A DNA stretch of 50,198 bases, from contig JABXJS010000080.1 of the NCBI GenBank assembly GCA_013538855.1, positions 1 through 50,198 of the forward strand. Direction: 5' to 3'. A model generated the notes under the pieces. That model did not search any database. It was not told the DNA's origin and was given only the letters and a program-made list of their open reading frames with translations. Numbering within the stretch: position 1 is the stretch's first letter; each line of letters starts with the position of its first letter. A program made the translations under genes and the position numbers. The DNA is from Herpetosiphonaceae bacterium (GTDB taxonomy: Bacteria; Chloroflexota; Chloroflexia; Chloroflexales; Herpetosiphonaceae). Below are positions 23,493 through 31,919 of the stretch, piece after piece.

Positions 23493-25811
23493 TTAGCGTC
23501 GGTATAGGCGACGATAGGCTCCATAGTTGGCATAGACTACTTCGACGTAGTGCTGTGTCTCTGGGTAGTCGATCGTTGCTAAGAATTGATCAGGGTCTTG
23601 AACCACCGTGCCATTGGCCCAGCGCTCGGCATTGCCTGGGCCGCCGTTGTAGGCGGCCAGCCCACCTTGAATGCTGCCGTTCATGCGCTCGATCTGGGCG
23701 GCAATATAAAAGGCTCCAAAGCGAATTGAGATCACCGGCTGATACAGGTCGTCGGGGTGAAAATCTTGCACGCCAAGATTTTGGGCGATGCCCTCACCAG
23801 TGGTGGGCATGACTTGTGCTAAACCACGTGCGCCAACCCACGAGGTCGCATCGGGATTGAAGATGCTCTCCTGGCGCATCAGCGCATAGAGCACCCGTGG
23901 GTCTAGCTCGAAGTTCGCCGACTGATTGATCACAGCGGTTGGGTACGGTGTTGGATAGAGCATCTGGCGCACAGCGATTGGTGGCTCAGGCGCATCGGCT
24001 GGTGCAAGCTCAACTAAGCGTCGTGCTGTTTGTACGGCCGCGTAGGGTGCATTGGCCCGCGCGGCGGCTAGCGCGACGGTGTAGAGGGCATATGGATTAT
24101 CGCCTGCTGCATCACGCGCTGCATTCCACTCGGCCAGCGCCTCGGTGGGCATATCAACGAAGCTTAGCTCGAGGGCGCGCTCGCTGAATGGATCAACCGC
24201 CAGCTGCTGGCTGTCGGTGATGGTTGTGCTGGCCCATGCAGCAATCCATACCTGGCCCTCGGCCTCGGCCTCTGGATCGATGCCTGCGCCAAGTGGCAAG
24301 CTAGCGGTTTCTTCGATCCCCAGCAGGTCAGCCACGCGGGCAGCGTAGTAGCTATTTGGCGCAGCGTGATAGGCGGCCTCCAGCAGCCGCCGCCCCTCTG
24401 CTTGATCACCAAGGTTAATCGCAGTGCGCCCGGCCCAGTAGTAGCCCTGCGCCTGTGGCAGGCCACGGTTGGTGTCGCCAAGGGTGCGCCAGTCGCTGAG
24501 CGCTTGCTCGAACTGCCCCTGTTGGAAGGCATACCACGCAGCCTCGTGGAGCGCCGACTGGCCGGGATTGCTCCAGGGATAGCGCAGTCCTAGCTCGCGC
24601 TGAGCGGCGATGATCGCCGCCGGATCGCCACTCCACGAGGTGATCTCAACAACGCGGCGCAGTGCTTCGGGAGCCAGCGGATCGTCAGGGTATGTGCTGG
24701 CGAAGGCCCGGTACAGATCAAGCGCGCCTTGGCGATCGCCAGCTTGGCCGTAGGTCTGAATAGCATCAAGGCGCGCTTGACGCCCGAGATCTGTGTCGGG
24801 TTGCTCATCGGCGAGCTGTGTCAGCAGCGCCTCGGCGGTAATAAAGTCGCCCTGCTCGCGAATCGCCAGCGCCCGCTTCCGGCGGGCCTCGCCGCGCTGC
24901 TCAGGGCTAAGCTCGCCAGCTAAGGCTTGATCAAAGGCGCTGACGGCATCGGCCCACTGTCCGTGAATAAAGGTAATCTCGCCTTGGCGATAGAAATCAA
25001 CGCTTTGTCCCATGCTCAGCAGGTCGGCGAGCGCCTGTGGGGCCTCGGGCGCATGTGGCCATTGCTCGACAATCTCGCGGAGCCAGGGAATGGCGCGCTC
25101 ATCGAAGCCGAGCGAGCGTGCTTTGGCAGCGGCATCGGCTAGCACAGAGGGGCGGAACTCTGGCGAGCGGATAAACGTCAGCATGGCCTCAATGTCGGCC
25201 AGCGCAGCCGCAGTCTGGTTGTTCGCCAGGTGCTGGTCGATCGCGCTCTGGTAGGCGCTAACCCGCTGCGTAGCAGCGATGGGCGCAGCGCCGCCGGCCT
25301 CGAAGGCTTGCACCGCAGCATCGAGCTGGCCTAGCTCTTTGAGCTGTGCAGCTTGCCGAATAGCGGCGTAGCCAGTGAGCGGGCCAGCTGTGTTGATGTA
25401 GCGGCGGTAGGCCTCGACTGCCCCGGCGTGATCACCTTGCGTCTCGGCCACGCGCGCCAGCAGAAAGAGCGCACGCTGGTACCATAGATCATCGCCGCCA
25501 GCGTTGACAAAGCTTTCTAGCAGCGAGCGGGCAGCGGCCCAATCCTGGCGCAGAAATGCGCTGTGGGCTAGACCAAACTTGGCAATGCGGGCCTCTGGTG
25601 AGCTGGGGTATTGTGCGATCACCTGCTGATACTCGCCAGCCGCTTGATCATACTGGCCAACATTCTGCTGCTGAACGGCACGATCAAGTAGCTGCGCCGG
25701 CGAAAGCGGCTCAGCAGTAATGGTTGGGGCAACACTTGGCTGTGGTTCGCCGGTGGTTTCACAGCCAACCAGCACAAGCAGCAGCATGATTAACGTTAAT
25801 CGCTTCAACAT
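23493..25811 (-). CDS. Soluble lytic murein transglycosylase-like lipoprotein with TPR superhelix
   Basis: A 772-residue exported protein. The N-terminal signal has a lipobox ending LVLVGC (Cys at about 17). Residues about 40-620 are a long array of TPR-like helical repeats, such as AAGEYQQVIAQYPSSPEA. The C-terminal SLT domain (about 640-770) has the catalytic Glu in ALMRQESIFNP, then SWVGARGLAQVMP and LAAYNGGPG, matching the Slt70/lytic transglycosylase family that cleaves peptidoglycan to 1,6-anhydro products. The catalytic motifs are intact. The ATG at 25811 abuts a GAAGAG, so the ribosome site is weak. Confidence 0.93.
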   Translation of the reverse strand: MLKRLTLIMLLLVLVGCETTGEPQPSVAPTITAEPLSPAQLLDRAVQQQNVGQYDQAAGEYQQVIAQYPSSPEARIAKFGLAHSAFLRQDWAAARSLLESFVNAGGDDLWYQRALFLLARVAETQGDHAGAVEAYRRYINTAGPLTGYAAIRQAAQLKELGQLDAAVQAFEAGGAAPIAATQRVSAYQSAIDQHLANNQTAAALADIEAMLTFIRSPEFRPSVLADAAAKARSLGFDERAIPWLREIVEQWPHAPEAPQALADLLSMGQSVDFYRQGEITFIHGQWADAVSAFDQALAGELSPEQRGEARRKRALAIREQGDFITAEALLTQLADEQPDTDLGRQARLDAIQTYGQAGDRQGALDLYRAFASTYPDDPLAPEALRRVVEITSWSGDPAAIIAAQRELGLRYPWSNPGQSALHEAAWYAFQQGQFEQALSDWRTLGDTNRGLPQAQGYYWAGRTAINLGDQAEGRRLLEAAYHAAPNSYYAARVADLLGIEETASLPLGAGIDPEAEAEGQVWIAAWASTTITDSQQLAVDPFSERALELSFVDMPTEALAEWNAARDAAGDNPYALYTVALAAARANAPYAAVQTARRLVELAPADAPEPPIAVRQMLYPTPYPTAVINQSANFELDPRVLYALMRQESIFNPDATSWVGARGLAQVMPTTGEGIAQNLGVQDFHPDDLYQPVISIRFGAFYIAAQIERMNGSIQGGLAAYNGGPGNAERWANGTVVQDPDQFLATIDYPETQHYVEVVYANYGAYRRLYRR

Positions 25812-25938
25812 CTCTTCAACTAAGTTACAAGTTCTTCAGCGGGGCAAACCAGTTTGTCCAAATTGCGCTGTTTGCACAACCAACTTATAGTGGAAAGCCA
25901 GCCATAAACATCGTTTGAGGCATTGCTTGCCCTTATAA

Positions 25939-25985
25939 GCGGGTTTGGGCCGCAGCCTCAAGCCCTGGCAGGGTGTGCCCCTCGA
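25939..25985 (-). repeat. Degenerate copy of dispersed repeat
   Basis: In the 394-bp gap between the transglycosylase and the STAND gene, the stretch at 25939-25985 resembles the repeats at 79-112, 31726-31830 and 45127-45230 (shared GCGGKTTGGG-type start and CCTGGCAGGGT core). No gene or tRNA was seen in the remaining gap, which is AT-rich from about 26030 to the next start. Confidence 0.4.
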
Positions 25986-26095
25986 CTCGCTAGGCCGTAG
26001 AGCGAACGTGCATTGGGCTAACAGTCAAACGTTTTTAATTGTAGCATGCTCCTTGGAACGATAAAAGTGAAGGTTAAATGATAGTCTGTTATGAA

Positions 26096-26156
26096 ATAGG
26101 TCCTATATGACTATTAGTCCAGTCCTATTTGCACAATAGGACAAATGTGGTATGAT
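26096..26156 (+). promoter_or_regulatory. Promoter with palindromic operator-like sites
   Basis: TTGCAC (26129-26134) and TATGAT (26151-26156), spaced 16 bp, form a promoter for the STAND gene. A perfect 8-bp inverted repeat (26122-26129 with 26135-26142; arms GTCCTATT and AATAGGAC) covers the -35 box. The half-site recurs as ATAGG-T-CCTAT at 26096-26106 and partly (AGTCC) at 26116-26120. This looks like a repressor or activator operator, perhaps for autoregulation. Confidence 0.55.
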
Positions 26157-26205
26157 GCGCGCCTAATCTATTGGTAGAAGTAAATAAAGCAAAGAAGAAG
26201 GAGAA

Positions 26206-28956
26206 ATGGACGTTCTATCTGAATGTTTGCTTCAGCGTTCGTGGATTGTTGATCGCCTTCATCTTGGCCGCGCCAGTGCACCACGATTAATCTTGATTGT
26301 TGGTATGCCTGGCTCTGGTAAGACGCTGCTGCTGCACTCTGTCTGTGCTGCAAGCGAGCAGCCTGTGTTTACCTTGAACATGAAGGCGCAGCATCCGGAC
26401 GCTGCCTGGCAGATTTATCACTCTGTGCTACAGCATGAGCTGCGTATCATCAACCTAGCCGAAACGCTGGCTGCAATCACTGAACCAACCCTCCTCGCTA
26501 TTGACGACCTGCACTGTTTCCTTGATTCACAGCATACACCCCTCCCATTTGTCCAAGCCTGGCTCGATGCGGCGCTCTCGAATCCCATGTTGACGATTGT
26601 GTGTACAACGCTGGCTCAGCCTGAGCTGCCGCGGCACACATGGCTGTTTACAGATGGCCTGCTGCGTATTGTTGAAGCGGCTCAGCTGCGCTTTAGCATG
26701 ATCGAGTGCATGCAGCTCTGGGAGGCGTATCAGGGCACACAGCTAGATGTTCCGCAGGCTCAGGAGCTGCTCGAGTACACCGGTGGCTGGGCTGCGTGTG
26801 TGGCGCTGTGCTGCCAGTCCGACTGGCCGCCAGCACCAGCTGAAATCGCCAGCTTAGTCGCTGCGACATGCGCTCAGCTCACTACGGTCGAGCCGTCAAC
26901 ACTGGCCTTAGCGGCGGTTGCTCCCAAACTTGATGCCGCCACGACTGCCTGCATCACTGGCGTCCGCGATGGCCTGCAGGTCTTTAATAGCTGGTGTCGG
27001 CTCGGCCTGATCAGCGAGCACGCCGGACAGTTTCTGCCGGTCTTACGGCTGTATTTCCGTGAACAAATTATGCAGGCGGGCTTGGTTGAAGAGCAGCGGA
27101 TCGCGCAGCTGTGCTGGTGGTATGCGCAGCAGAGTCGCACGCGTGAGGCATGTCAGCTGGCCCACTTTTTAGAACAATGGTCGCTGCTGGCGCGCGTGCT
27201 AGAGGAGTACGGCGCTGATTTGTGCTATCCCGCCGCGTATCCCGAGTTAATTGATCTCATTCACAGCTTACCAGCGTCGCTGTGCTCGCCGCCGCTGTCT
27301 GGGCTGCTGCTGCGGGGCCTGCTGGCAACTGAGGACTTTGCGCAGGCCGCTGAGCTGCTGGCCGGGCTGCGGCATCCCAGCAGTGACCCGGCGGCGCTGC
27401 AGCAAGCTATGCGCTTGCTGCAGGAGCTGCGGCTGCCTTCCTCCATGCTCGAGCAGCTTGGCGTGCTGGATCTGATGCCGCCTATTGTGCAGCAGGATCA
27501 CGTGGGCGAGCGTTGTGTTGCCGAGGCGAGCGGCGCGTGGTCGGCGGCGCAGCCGCGTAGCGCTGCCGATGAGTTAATCCTCCGCGCTCGGTTGGCGCTC
27601 AAGGCGCAGCAGCTTGAGCTGGCTCAGCGGCTCGCAATTCAGGCCTATGTGTGCACGCAGTCGCAGACAGTTGATGAGCATGCAGCGATAGCCGCCGCAT
27701 GGCTGTTGGGCGATACCGCTTTGTGTCAACAGGAGTGGGCGATTGCCGCTGCGCGCTACCGTAAGGCAGCTCAGATGGCGGCGCAACATAGCCAGTGGTC
27801 AGAGCAGAGTCAGCTCTTGGCGCTTGAGGCGCTGGCAGCTTGGCACGGAGCAGTCTACGATTGGTCGGAGCTGCTGACGCTGGTCGATCTTGCCGCGCTG
27901 AAGCTGTCGGCACAGGATGTTTGGCTGGGCATTGCCCGTGCGTTGGTGTGCTGGCGCTTAGGGCTGTTTGACTTTAGCACCAGCGCTAAGCTGCTGATGC
28001 CGCTAGCCAGCGCGGCCGATCCGGCAGCTGGTGCGACAGGCGCGCTGCTGCTAGCCGTCATCGCGCTCCACATTGGAGAAGTGCAATCTGCCGCAGCGGC
28101 ATGGGAGCGCTTTGTTGCGTGCTACAGTATGATGCAGCCACCTGACTGGTTGATAGCGCTGCTGGCTGAACAGCGGTCGTTGTTGGAAGTGGCCGCTACA
28201 CAGTGGCATTCAGCGTTTGCAGCGCGGCTGCTTGGTCGGCCTGTGCTCGAGCCTCTTGGTCGTCCAGCAAGCAATCAGATCCAGCTGCTAGGCAGGCCAT
28301 GTATTCTCATCGGTGGCCAGGAGATGAAGCTGCCTGAAAAAGGCTTTTTGCTGCTGACCCTGCTTGTGCTCGCAGGTGAGCGCGGCCGTGATCGCTATGA
28401 GTTGATCGAGAAGATCTGGAGCCTTGATGACGAGGGCAAGTCTGATGCGTTTCGTAAGCTGCTGCAAAAGGTGCGCAGTGTGCTGCCACCACAGTCGATT
28501 GTGCTGCGCACACGCTGCTACCGCCTTGATCTGAAGCGTCTGGGGATGGGCATTGATCTGGACTTTGTGCTGCAAACAGCGGTGACAAGCAGTGATCTGG
28601 AGCGCGTGCGTCAGGCGGCAGCGCTGGCGCGCGGCGAGCTGCTACCAGGTTTTGATGACTATCCCTGGGTGCTTGGCGAGCGCGATGCTGTTGCGCGGCG
28701 TGGCGCTGAGCTGTGGGTGCGGCTGGGCGATCATGCGCTGGAGCAGGGCGCGCTCGACGATGCCGCCGATGCCTACGCCTGCGCTATCGCGGTGCAGCCG
28801 GTCTTCGAGCCTGCGGTTATCAAGGCCATGCAGCTGGCGCTACGCCAGGGCCGCCGCAGCGAGGCGTATCTGATAGGCAGCCGCTACTGTGCGGCCGCCG
28901 TCGTTGAGCCATCGAGCGAAATAGAGCAGCTGCTGCGGCAGTCGCTTCAAGGCTAA
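26206..28956 (+). CDS. STAND ATPase regulator with BTAD-type C-terminus
   Basis: A 916-residue protein. The N-terminal NTPase domain has Walker A GMPGSGKT (33-40), Walker B LLAIDDLH (96-103) and a winged-helix-like extension as in MalT/LuxR-type STAND proteins, such as the ATG-start-proximal IVDRLHLGRAS segment. About 300 to 680 are helical, TPR-like. The C-terminal third carries a winged-helix (QLLGRPCILIGGQEMKLPEKGFLLL with LIEKIW) followed by a bacterial transcriptional activation domain (LPGFDDYPWV and AYACAIAVQP segments). It is probably a ligand-gated transcription factor; the ligand and targets are unknown. AAGGAG lies 2 nt before the ATG at 26206. The gene is convergent with the histidine kinase gene, 6 nt away. 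Confidence 0.85.
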   Translation: MDVLSECLLQRSWIVDRLHLGRASAPRLILIVGMPGSGKTLLLHSVCAASEQPVFTLNMKAQHPDAAWQIYHSVLQHELRIINLAETLAAITEPTLLAIDDLHCFLDSQHTPLPFVQAWLDAALSNPMLTIVCTTLAQPELPRHTWLFTDGLLRIVEAAQLRFSMIECMQLWEAYQGTQLDVPQAQELLEYTGGWAACVALCCQSDWPPAPAEIASLVAATCAQLTTVEPSTLALAAVAPKLDAATTACITGVRDGLQVFNSWCRLGLISEHAGQFLPVLRLYFREQIMQAGLVEEQRIAQLCWWYAQQSRTREACQLAHFLEQWSLLARVLEEYGADLCYPAAYPELIDLIHSLPASLCSPPLSGLLLRGLLATEDFAQAAELLAGLRHPSSDPAALQQAMRLLQELRLPSSMLEQLGVLDLMPPIVQQDHVGERCVAEASGAWSAAQPRSAADELILRARLALKAQQLELAQRLAIQAYVCTQSQTVDEHAAIAAAWLLGDTALCQQEWAIAAARYRKAAQMAAQHSQWSEQSQLLALEALAAWHGAVYDWSELLTLVDLAALKLSAQDVWLGIARALVCWRLGLFDFSTSAKLLMPLASAADPAAGATGALLLAVIALHIGEVQSAAAAWERFVACYSMMQPPDWLIALLAEQRSLLEVAATQWHSAFAARLLGRPVLEPLGRPASNQIQLLGRPCILIGGQEMKLPEKGFLLLTLLVLAGERGRDRYELIEKIWSLDDEGKSDAFRKLLQKVRSVLPPQSIVLRTRCYRLDLKRLGMGIDLDFVLQTAVTSSDLERVRQAAALARGELLPGFDDYPWVLGERDAVARRGAELWVRLGDHALEQGALDDAADAYACAIAVQPVFEPAVIKAMQLALRQGRRSEAYLIGSRYCAAAVVEPSSEIEQLLRQSLQG

Positions 28957-28962
28957 ATTGAT

Positions 28963-30201
28963 TTAGTGGCGGGCGCGCTGAAGTGTAAATGTGAAGCGCG
29001 CCCCATCGGTGTAGTTCTCGGCCCAGACGCGCCCGCCATGGGCCTCTACAAGTCCGCGCACAATGGCCAGCCCTAGCCCGGCTCCACCATAGTCGCGTGA
29101 GCGCGATTTTTCACCGCGGTAGGTGCGCTCGAAAATGTAGGGCAGATCTTCGCTGGCGATGCCCTCACCCTCGTCAACAACCTCAACCTGCACCTCGTTG
29201 CCCTCGGCTAGGACGCGCAGCCGAATTGTCCCGTCGGCTGGGGTGTGACGCAGGGCGTTGCCGATCAGATTGTAGAGCACGCGCTGCATTTTGGGTGGAT
29301 TCATCAGCACGAGATCGACATCTGGGGCCACCTCGCCAATCAGGCGCACGCCATGGCGCGCAGCATGGGGCTGCAGATTGCTCAGCGTGTCGGAGATGAG
29401 GTCGTGCAGCGAGGCGCGCTCAAGCTCGATCTGCAGCACGCCGGCGTCGAGCTGGGCAATTTCGAAAAGGTCATCGACGAGCGTGCTCAAGTTCTCAAGC
29501 TGGGCGCGCGCCGACTCAAGGTAGCGTGTGCGCGTTGCCTCGTCCTGTACAACATCGTCGGCGAGCGCTTCGATCATGGCCCGCACCGCAGTGAGCGGCG
29601 TGCGTAGATCGTGGGAGACGGCGGCCACAAGGTCGCGGCGGGCGCGCTCAAGGTCACGCTGGCGCTGAGCGGACTGGGCAAGCGCGTCGGCCATGCGGTT
29701 GAAGTCGTTGGCGAGTGCGGTCACTTCGTCGTTGCCCTCCAGCGGCAGACGAATGTTGAGGTTGCCGCCAGCAAGCTGCTCCGCGCCATGGCGCACGGTG
29801 TTGAGCCGCTTGACTACGATGTTGGCCAAGGTGATGCCAAAGCCGATTGCCAGCACAAGCATAAAGTTGAGCAGCAGGAGCAGGAGTGGCAGATCATGCT
29901 CGGTGTTGATAAACATCGCCTGCCCCGCACCCTGCAGTAGCGCTGCGACCAGCAGGCCGCCGAGTGTTACGACAACGATGATCTGTGTGCGCAGGCTGCC
30001 AAGCCGATAGAGGATGGCTGGCTGCACGACAAACAGTGCCACCGCACCAGCTACGCTGCCTAGTGATCCGAATAGCATGGCGATGACGCCGAGGTCTTGG
30101 GCCGGAATACCTAAAATAAAATGCCCAAGCAGCAGCGTCATACACAGCGCAGTCAGCACAAGCAGCCCCATGGTTCCGACGCGACGTCCGACTGCGATCA
30201 T
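28963..30201 (-). CDS. Sensor histidine kinase (HAMP-HisKA-HATPase)
   Basis: A 412-residue membrane sensor kinase. About four N-terminal transmembrane helices (to about residue 130) leave no large extracytoplasmic domain. They are followed by a HAMP domain (about 130-180), a HisKA domain with the phosphoacceptor His197 in AAVSHDLRTPL, and an HATPase_c domain with NALRHTP, DEGEGI and GAGLGLAIV. All catalytic boxes are present. The start overlaps the stop of the response-regulator gene (ATGA), so the two proteins are coupled. The lack of a sensor domain suggests that the input comes through the membrane or from a partner, perhaps the DM13 protein. Confidence 0.93.
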   Translation of the reverse strand: MIAVGRRVGTMGLLVLTALCMTLLLGHFILGIPAQDLGVIAMLFGSLGSVAGAVALFVVQPAILYRLGSLRTQIIVVVTLGGLLVAALLQGAGQAMFINTEHDLPLLLLLLNFMLVLAIGFGITLANIVVKRLNTVRHGAEQLAGGNLNIRLPLEGNDEVTALANDFNRMADALAQSAQRQRDLERARRDLVAAVSHDLRTPLTAVRAMIEALADDVVQDEATRTRYLESARAQLENLSTLVDDLFEIAQLDAGVLQIELERASLHDLISDTLSNLQPHAARHGVRLIGEVAPDVDLVLMNPPKMQRVLYNLIGNALRHTPADGTIRLRVLAEGNEVQVEVVDEGEGIASEDLPYIFERTYRGEKSRSRDYGGAGLGLAIVRGLVEAHGGRVWAENYTDGARFTFTLQRARH

Positions 30202-30896
30202 CGCTCGCCCCCGGTAAACTTATAGCCGACGCCCCACACGGTCTGCAGATAGCGTGGCTGCGACGGATCGGCCTCGATCTTTTCGCGCAGGCGGCGAATG
30301 TGCACCGTCACCGTGCTGGTGTCGGCGGCAAACATATAGCCCCAGACAAGCTCCATCAGCTGATCGCGGGTGAACACACGCTCGCGATTGCGCGCTAGAA
30401 AGGCGAGCAGGTCGAACTCGCGCGCTGTGAGCATGACCGGCGCGGCGTTGACCGTAACCTCACGAGTGCGCGGGTCAATGCGCAGACCATCTAGCTCGAT
30501 TGCGCGCTCGTCAGGCAGCGGCGCATCGGGCTGTGGGGCGACACGGCGCAGCACAGCCTCGACACGGGCGACAAGCTCGCGCGGGCTAAATGGCTTGATG
30601 ACGTAGTCGTCGGCTCCCACGCCTAGGCCAATAATGCGGTCGTTTTCCTCGGTTTTTGCAGTTAGCATAATAATTGGAGTGCGCCGCTCGCTCTGCAAGC
30701 GGCGGCACACCTCAAGGCCAGGAATTTTCGGCAGCATCAGGTCCAGCACGACGAGATCGGGCGTGTTTTGGCGCGCCAGGCGGATCGCCATCTCGCCATC
30801 GCTGGCCTCAATCACGGTGTGGCCTTCACGGCGCAAGTAGAGACCGACCACTTCGCGAATGTTTGGCTCATCGTCAACTATTAAGATCGTCGTCAT
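30198..30896 (-). CDS. OmpR/PhoB-family response regulator
   Basis: A 232-residue regulator. The receiver domain has acidic VDDE near the N-terminus, the phosphoacceptor Asp52 in VLDLMLPKIPG, the Thr in MLTAKTEE and Lys102-region IKPFSPREL. The C-terminal winged helix (about 135-232) has VMLTAREFDLLAFLARN, SRDQLMELVWGY-like TRDQLMELVWGY and VDVHIRRLREKIE-like VTVHIRRLREKIE. The reading frame extends upstream to 30971. The ATG at 30896 begins MTTILIVDDE and has AGGAGG 5 nt before it. It is the middle gene of DM13, regulator, kinase. Confidence 0.95.
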   Translation of the reverse strand: MTTILIVDDEPNIREVVGLYLRREGHTVIEASDGEMAIRLARQNTPDLVVLDLMLPKIPGLEVCRRLQSERRTPIIMLTAKTEENDRIIGLGVGADDYVIKPFSPRELVARVEAVLRRVAPQPDAPLPDERAIELDGLRIDPRTREVTVNAAPVMLTAREFDLLAFLARNRERVFTRDQLMELVWGYMFAADTSTVTVHIRRLREKIEADPSQPRYLQTVWGVGYKFTGGER

Positions 30897-30925
30897 TGCT
30901 GCCTCCTGTAGGTAGTGGATGCCGC

Positions 30926-31567
30926 TTATTGTAAGGGAGCCGTGGCAAAATTGACAGTGAAGCGCTGACACCAGATGCTGATCGCGCGATGAACTGCTGG
31001 ATCGAAGTCGGTAGGCAGCGTGTAGGTTTGATTGCCCTTGTTGCCTTTAAGCTGGCCCACGTTGATGAAGCCGGCGCTCACAATACTGTCGGCATCGTTG
31101 GCGTCGGCGACGGCAGCGGCGTACACATACAGGTCTGGGCCATTTTCCACGTCGAGGTTTTCTAAGCGCAGCACATACGTGCCATCGGGCTGCTGGTAAA
31201 TCAGCGCATCGCCGCTGCCAGCGTGGGCCACGGCATGGAACTGGCCTTGGCTAACGAGCACAGGGCCGCTTGGCGTTGGCACGCTGGTTGGCTCCGGAAC
31301 GCTGGTTGGCGCGGCTGGCTGCTCGGTGCTAGTGGTGTTGCTCGGCGCAGATTGCGCTGTCGCAGGCACAGCGGTCGGTTCTGGCGCGGCGGTCGGCGCG
31401 GCAGCTGGAGCGGCGGCAGCCTGCGCTACCGGGAAATCCTCGTTGACTTCTTTATCGATAAAGAGCGCTTGAATGCCAAAGACACCAAAGGCTAGATACG
31501 CGCCGAGGGCGATAACAACAATACCTGCAATCCAAGCCAGTGGCTGGCGCAAAAGCCGTTTAATCAT
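30926..31567 (-). CDS. DM13-domain membrane-anchored protein
   Basis: A 213-residue protein with one N-terminal transmembrane helix (about 10-30), then a long low-complexity Ala/Pro/Thr/Ser linker (about 48-100) and a C-terminal DM13 domain (about 105-213). Family features: GQFHAVAHAGSGDALIY, LENLDVENGPDLYVYAAA, the NVGQLKGNKGNQTYTLP segment, and IWCQRFTVNFATAPL with its conserved Cys. DM13 is proposed to bind redox or haem-like cofactors, but no activity is established here. GAGGAG lies 6 nt upstream of the ATG at 31567. Its stop is 29 nt before the response regulator, so it may supply the extracytoplasmic input to that system. Confidence 0.88.
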   Translation of the reverse strand: MIKRLLRQPLAWIAGIVVIALGAYLAFGVFGIQALFIDKEVNEDFPVAQAAAAPAAAPTAAPEPTAVPATAQSAPSNTTSTEQPAAPTSVPEPTSVPTPSGPVLVSQGQFHAVAHAGSGDALIYQQPDGTYVLRLENLDVENGPDLYVYAAAVADANDADSIVSAGFINVGQLKGNKGNQTYTLPTDFDPAVHRAISIWCQRFTVNFATAPLQ

Positions 31568-31725
31568 GTATCAGCTCCTCCGTTAATAATTCGTGCCTTT
31601 AGTATGCCCGCCCCTTCTTACAGCTAGCTTGTTGAAATATTACACGTTGCTAAACGCTTTCAGCCTTGTGACTGATATTAATGTATGCATATATCGTTAT
31701 ACTGAAGTAGCCACGCAAACTCCTC

Positions 31726-31830
31726 CCAATGCACTGTTGAGCAGGTGCAGGGTGCAACTCAGCCGGGAGCGTGGGGCTGCGCCCTAAACCGCCTGTCCAT
31801 GCGGTGGATCCACCGCGAACTAATAGCATT
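31726..31830 (+). repeat. Dispersed repeat copy
   Basis: A non-coding copy of the repeat family, about 75 per cent identical by eye to 45127-45230 over about 50 bp of core (GCAGGTGCAGGG through GTGGGGCTGCGCCCTAAACCGCC). The end carries a perfect 16-bp palindrome (31801-31816), and the outer terminal repeats are degenerate. It lies in the 352-bp gap between the divergent DM13 and MFS genes. Confidence 0.6.
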
Positions 31831-31880
31831 GCTATATAATAGCAATCATATTGACATTTATTAGCAGATTGATTTATAGT
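31822..31880 (+). promoter_or_regulatory. MFS promoter with inverted-repeat operator
   Basis: A consensus TTGACA (31851-31856) and TATAGT (31875-31880), spaced 18 bp, precede the MFS gene. Just upstream is a perfect 8-bp inverted repeat ATTGCTAT/ATAGCAAT (31828-31835 with 31839-31846), and the AATAGCA unit recurs at 31822-31828. This is a plausible repressor or activator site for the exporter. Confidence 0.65.
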
Positions 31881-31919
31881 ATTTTTATTGAAGTTGGCAA
31901 TAAATGAAAGGAGCACCGG

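Noticed and set aside
28950-28970. Terminator between the convergent STAND and kinase genes
   Set aside because: Only 6 nt separate the stops and no stable hairpin with a T-run is visible.
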